From contig JAGWBG010000024.1 in assembly GCA_021296015.1 (NCBI GenBank), positions 1-6,291 of the forward strand: DNA of 6,291 nucleotides, written 5' to 3'. The notes below the pieces were generated by a model, which had not been told where the DNA came from, made no database searches, and was given only the letters and a program-made list of their open reading frames with translations. Positions 5,971 to 6,291 of this stretch are shown here, one piece after another. The DNA comes from Dehalococcoidia bacterium. Lineage in GTDB: Bacteria > Chloroflexota > Dehalococcoidia > Lucifugimonadales > JAGWBF01. Both the position numbers and the translations under genes were made by a program. How positions within the stretch are numbered: the stretch's first letter is position 1; each line of letters begins with the position of its first letter.

Positions 5971-5978
5971 GAGGGACA

Positions 5979-5984
5979 CCTCCT
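5979..5984 (-). promoter_or_regulatory. Ribosome binding site of the YHS gene
   Basis: AGGAGG on the - strand with 8 bases to ATG 5970. It overlaps the first base of the upstream GTG candidate, which excludes that codon as the start. Confidence 0.75.
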
Positions 5985-6012
5985 GCCAAGTTCATTTGTG
6001 ACGGTACAGGGC

Positions 6013-6291
6013 CTAAGCCAGTTTTAGTTGTCCCAGTCTGAGGGAGTTGCTCACCACGGTCACCGAACTGAAGGCCATGGCCAAGGCTGCCAGGACAGGG
6101 TTCAGAAAGCCAAGGTCGCCAAAGAAGAAGTCCAGGCCGGATGGGACGCCCCCCAGAGCATGGAACAGAGGGTAGAGCACTCCGGCAGCCACGGGGAGGA
6201 GGGCCGTGTTGTAGAAGAACGCCCAGAACAGGTTCTGCTTTATGGTCCGTATGGTGCCCCTGCTAAGGCGGAAGGCCGTGAGTATTCCTTT
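6013..6291 (-). CDS. copA: Copper-type heavy-metal P-type ATPase (P1B), C-terminal 92 residues
   Basis: This is the C-terminal end of a membrane metal-exporting ATPase; the rest lies beyond the right edge of the window. Numbering the visible residues, SRGTIRTIKQNLFWAFFYN (10-28) is the hallmark entry into transmembrane helix 7, and LAALAMAFSSVTVVSNSLRL (67-86) is helix 8. Tyr 27-Asn 28 and Met 72 with Ser 75-Ser 76 are the metal-site residues that mark the copper(I) subgroup (P1B-1). The loop between the helices is longer than in textbook CopA and contains GGVPSGLDFFFGDLG. The protein ends LGQLKLA with TAG at 6015-6013. The phosphorylation and ATP-binding domains are outside the window, so activity cannot be judged. 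The YHS gene follows 42 bases downstream in the same direction. Confidence 0.92.
   Translation of the reverse strand, partial: KGILTAFRLSRGTIRTIKQNLFWAFFYNTALLPVAAGVLYPLFHALGGVPSGLDFFFGDLGFLNPVLAALAMAFSSVTVVSNSLRLGQLKLA

Overview
The window looks like a piece of a GC-rich bacterial chromosome, most likely Chloroflexota (SAR202/Dehalococcoidia-like). That placement is an inference from remembered family style: the long FtsX permease with a lectin-like insertion, the ATPase Q-loop followed by an ATARNL stretch, and the LRR lipoprotein with its Cys-containing N-cap. No marker gene here proves it.

Left part (1-3846, + strand): an ABC export-type operon of the MacB/LolCDE class. It begins inside a large two-module FtsX permease whose C-terminal half runs to 2013 but is broken by an apparent +1 frameshift near 1419-1424. 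Two complete ATPases follow, each with all nucleotide-binding motifs. They are coupled by an ATGA overlap at 3082-3085. The first ATPase carries an extra C-terminal domain that resembles an AbrB/SpoVT swapped hairpin. The permease and the two ATPases would form an inner-membrane mechanotransmission or lipoprotein/lipid-export machine with a large extracytoplasmic domain.

Middle (3847-4400): a complete tRNA-Ser(UGA) gene with encoded CCA and a plausible promoter, then about 410 bases without an intact gene. The only content there is a 7-bp hairpin and, on the - strand, a frameshifted remnant with a recognisable SHOCT motif.

Right part (4399-6291, - strand): a secreted lipoprotein with ten 24-residue plant-type leucine-rich repeats. 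Upstream of it lies a 133-bp palindromic repeat of the ATTCCC-N8-GGGAAT kind. Then come a small YHS-domain metal-binding protein and, 42 bases upstream of that, the C-terminus of a copper-type P1B ATPase (CopA-like) that runs off the window. The last two form a copper-handling pair. The LRR gene may be transcribed separately, because the repeat element separates it from them.

I see no CRISPR array, phage or transposase gene. The most unusual items are the AbrB-like ATPase fusion, the permease's lectin-like insertion, and the two single-base frame disruptions in otherwise healthy-looking genes.
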